A stretch of 64,000 bases of DNA from Paramacrobiotus metropolitanus (taxonomy: Eukaryota > Tardigrada > Eutardigrada > Parachela > Macrobiotidae), in NCBI RefSeq assembly GCF_019649055.1, contig NW_026570274.1, positions 620,001 to 684,000 on the forward strand, read 5' to 3'. A program made the position numbers and the translations under genes. Shown here piece after piece: positions 63,848 through 64,000 of this stretch (positions are counted from its first letter, which is position 1; every line of letters starts with the position of its first letter). The notes under the pieces were generated by a model, which ran no database searches, was not told where the DNA came from, and was given only the letters and a program-made list of their open reading frames with translations.

Positions 63848-64000
63848 TGTAGTGCGCGCGTGGATGTTTGAGAAACAGGATTGCGTGTAAATAGTAAAAA
63901 GATTTGATAGGTTTTCCTTACAGTTGCCTCGTGTTTGCGGAAAGAGTATAATCGTTTTCTTACACATATTAACGAATTTTGTACCAGGTTCTGTTGCTAA

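Noticed and set aside
1-64000. tRNA or rRNA genes
   Set aside because: I looked for GGTTCGA-type T-loops with a matching acceptor stem and found none convincing; a covariance search would be decisive.

Overview
The window is animal DNA, not bacterial. Genes have short GT-AG introns (mostly 54-110 bp), signal-peptide exons, and families typical of moulting invertebrates: peritrophin-type chitin-binding proteins, a receptor guanylate cyclase, rhodopsin-class GPCR clusters and a gustatory-receptor-like protein. An ecdysozoan is well supported. A tardigrade is my best guess, from the very compact introns and lineage-specific GPCRs, but nothing in the sequence proves the species.

Layout. 1-3.8 kb: two chitin-binding genes on the minus strand (the first runs off the left edge). 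4.3-5.6 kb: an LC8-like dynein light chain gene whose first exon looks like a signal peptide. 6.0-11.7 kb: two single-exon GPCR genes (minus). 12.0-42.5 kb: one enormous LTR retrotransposon on the minus strand. 43.5-44.5 kb: a third paralogue of the same GPCR family, so the retroelement sits inside a local GPCR cluster. 46.1-51.3 kb: a 19-exon receptor guanylate cyclase. 52.4-54.2 kb: a gustatory-receptor-like gene. 55.2-58.1 kb: two tandem GPCRs of a second family. 59.4-60.8 kb: a secreted leucine-rich-repeat-like protein. 61.6-63.8 kb: a BTB-BACK-PHR-like gene with a damaged or badly resolved middle.

The retroelement is the outstanding feature. Its 439-bp LTRs (12023-12461 and 42015-42453) differ at one position, begin and end TG...CA, and are flanked by a 4-bp duplication (CCTG). 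It spans 30.4 kb, or about 27.3 kb after removing a nested 3.1-kb hAT transposon. It encodes a Gag with a CCHC knuckle and a Ty3/Gypsy-type protease-RT-RNase H polyprotein, but I see no integrase after RNase H. Instead there are about 13 kb of extra coding sequence: very long proline/glutamine-rich proteins built from repeated helical-hairpin modules, an acidic protein ending in winged-helix-like segments, and a last ORF beginning with a CxxC pair. The whole element, coding and non-coding, is peppered with small perfect hairpins whose loop in the sense strand is ACAVA; some of them are translated as PTTxVG-type peptide repeats.

The nested hAT element (20282-23367) has a clean 8-bp target duplication, 17-bp terminal inverted repeats and subterminal TGGTAT clusters, and splits one retroelement ORF. 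Its transposase has frame breaks, and it carries six 14-16-bp palindromes with the same GGTCGACC (or GGTCAACC) core but different self-complementary arms.

Function outside the element is mainly extracellular sensing and matrix: cuticle/gut chitin binding, peptide- or odour-type receptors and cGMP signalling. I found no convincing tRNA, rRNA, CRISPR or bacterial-style operon.
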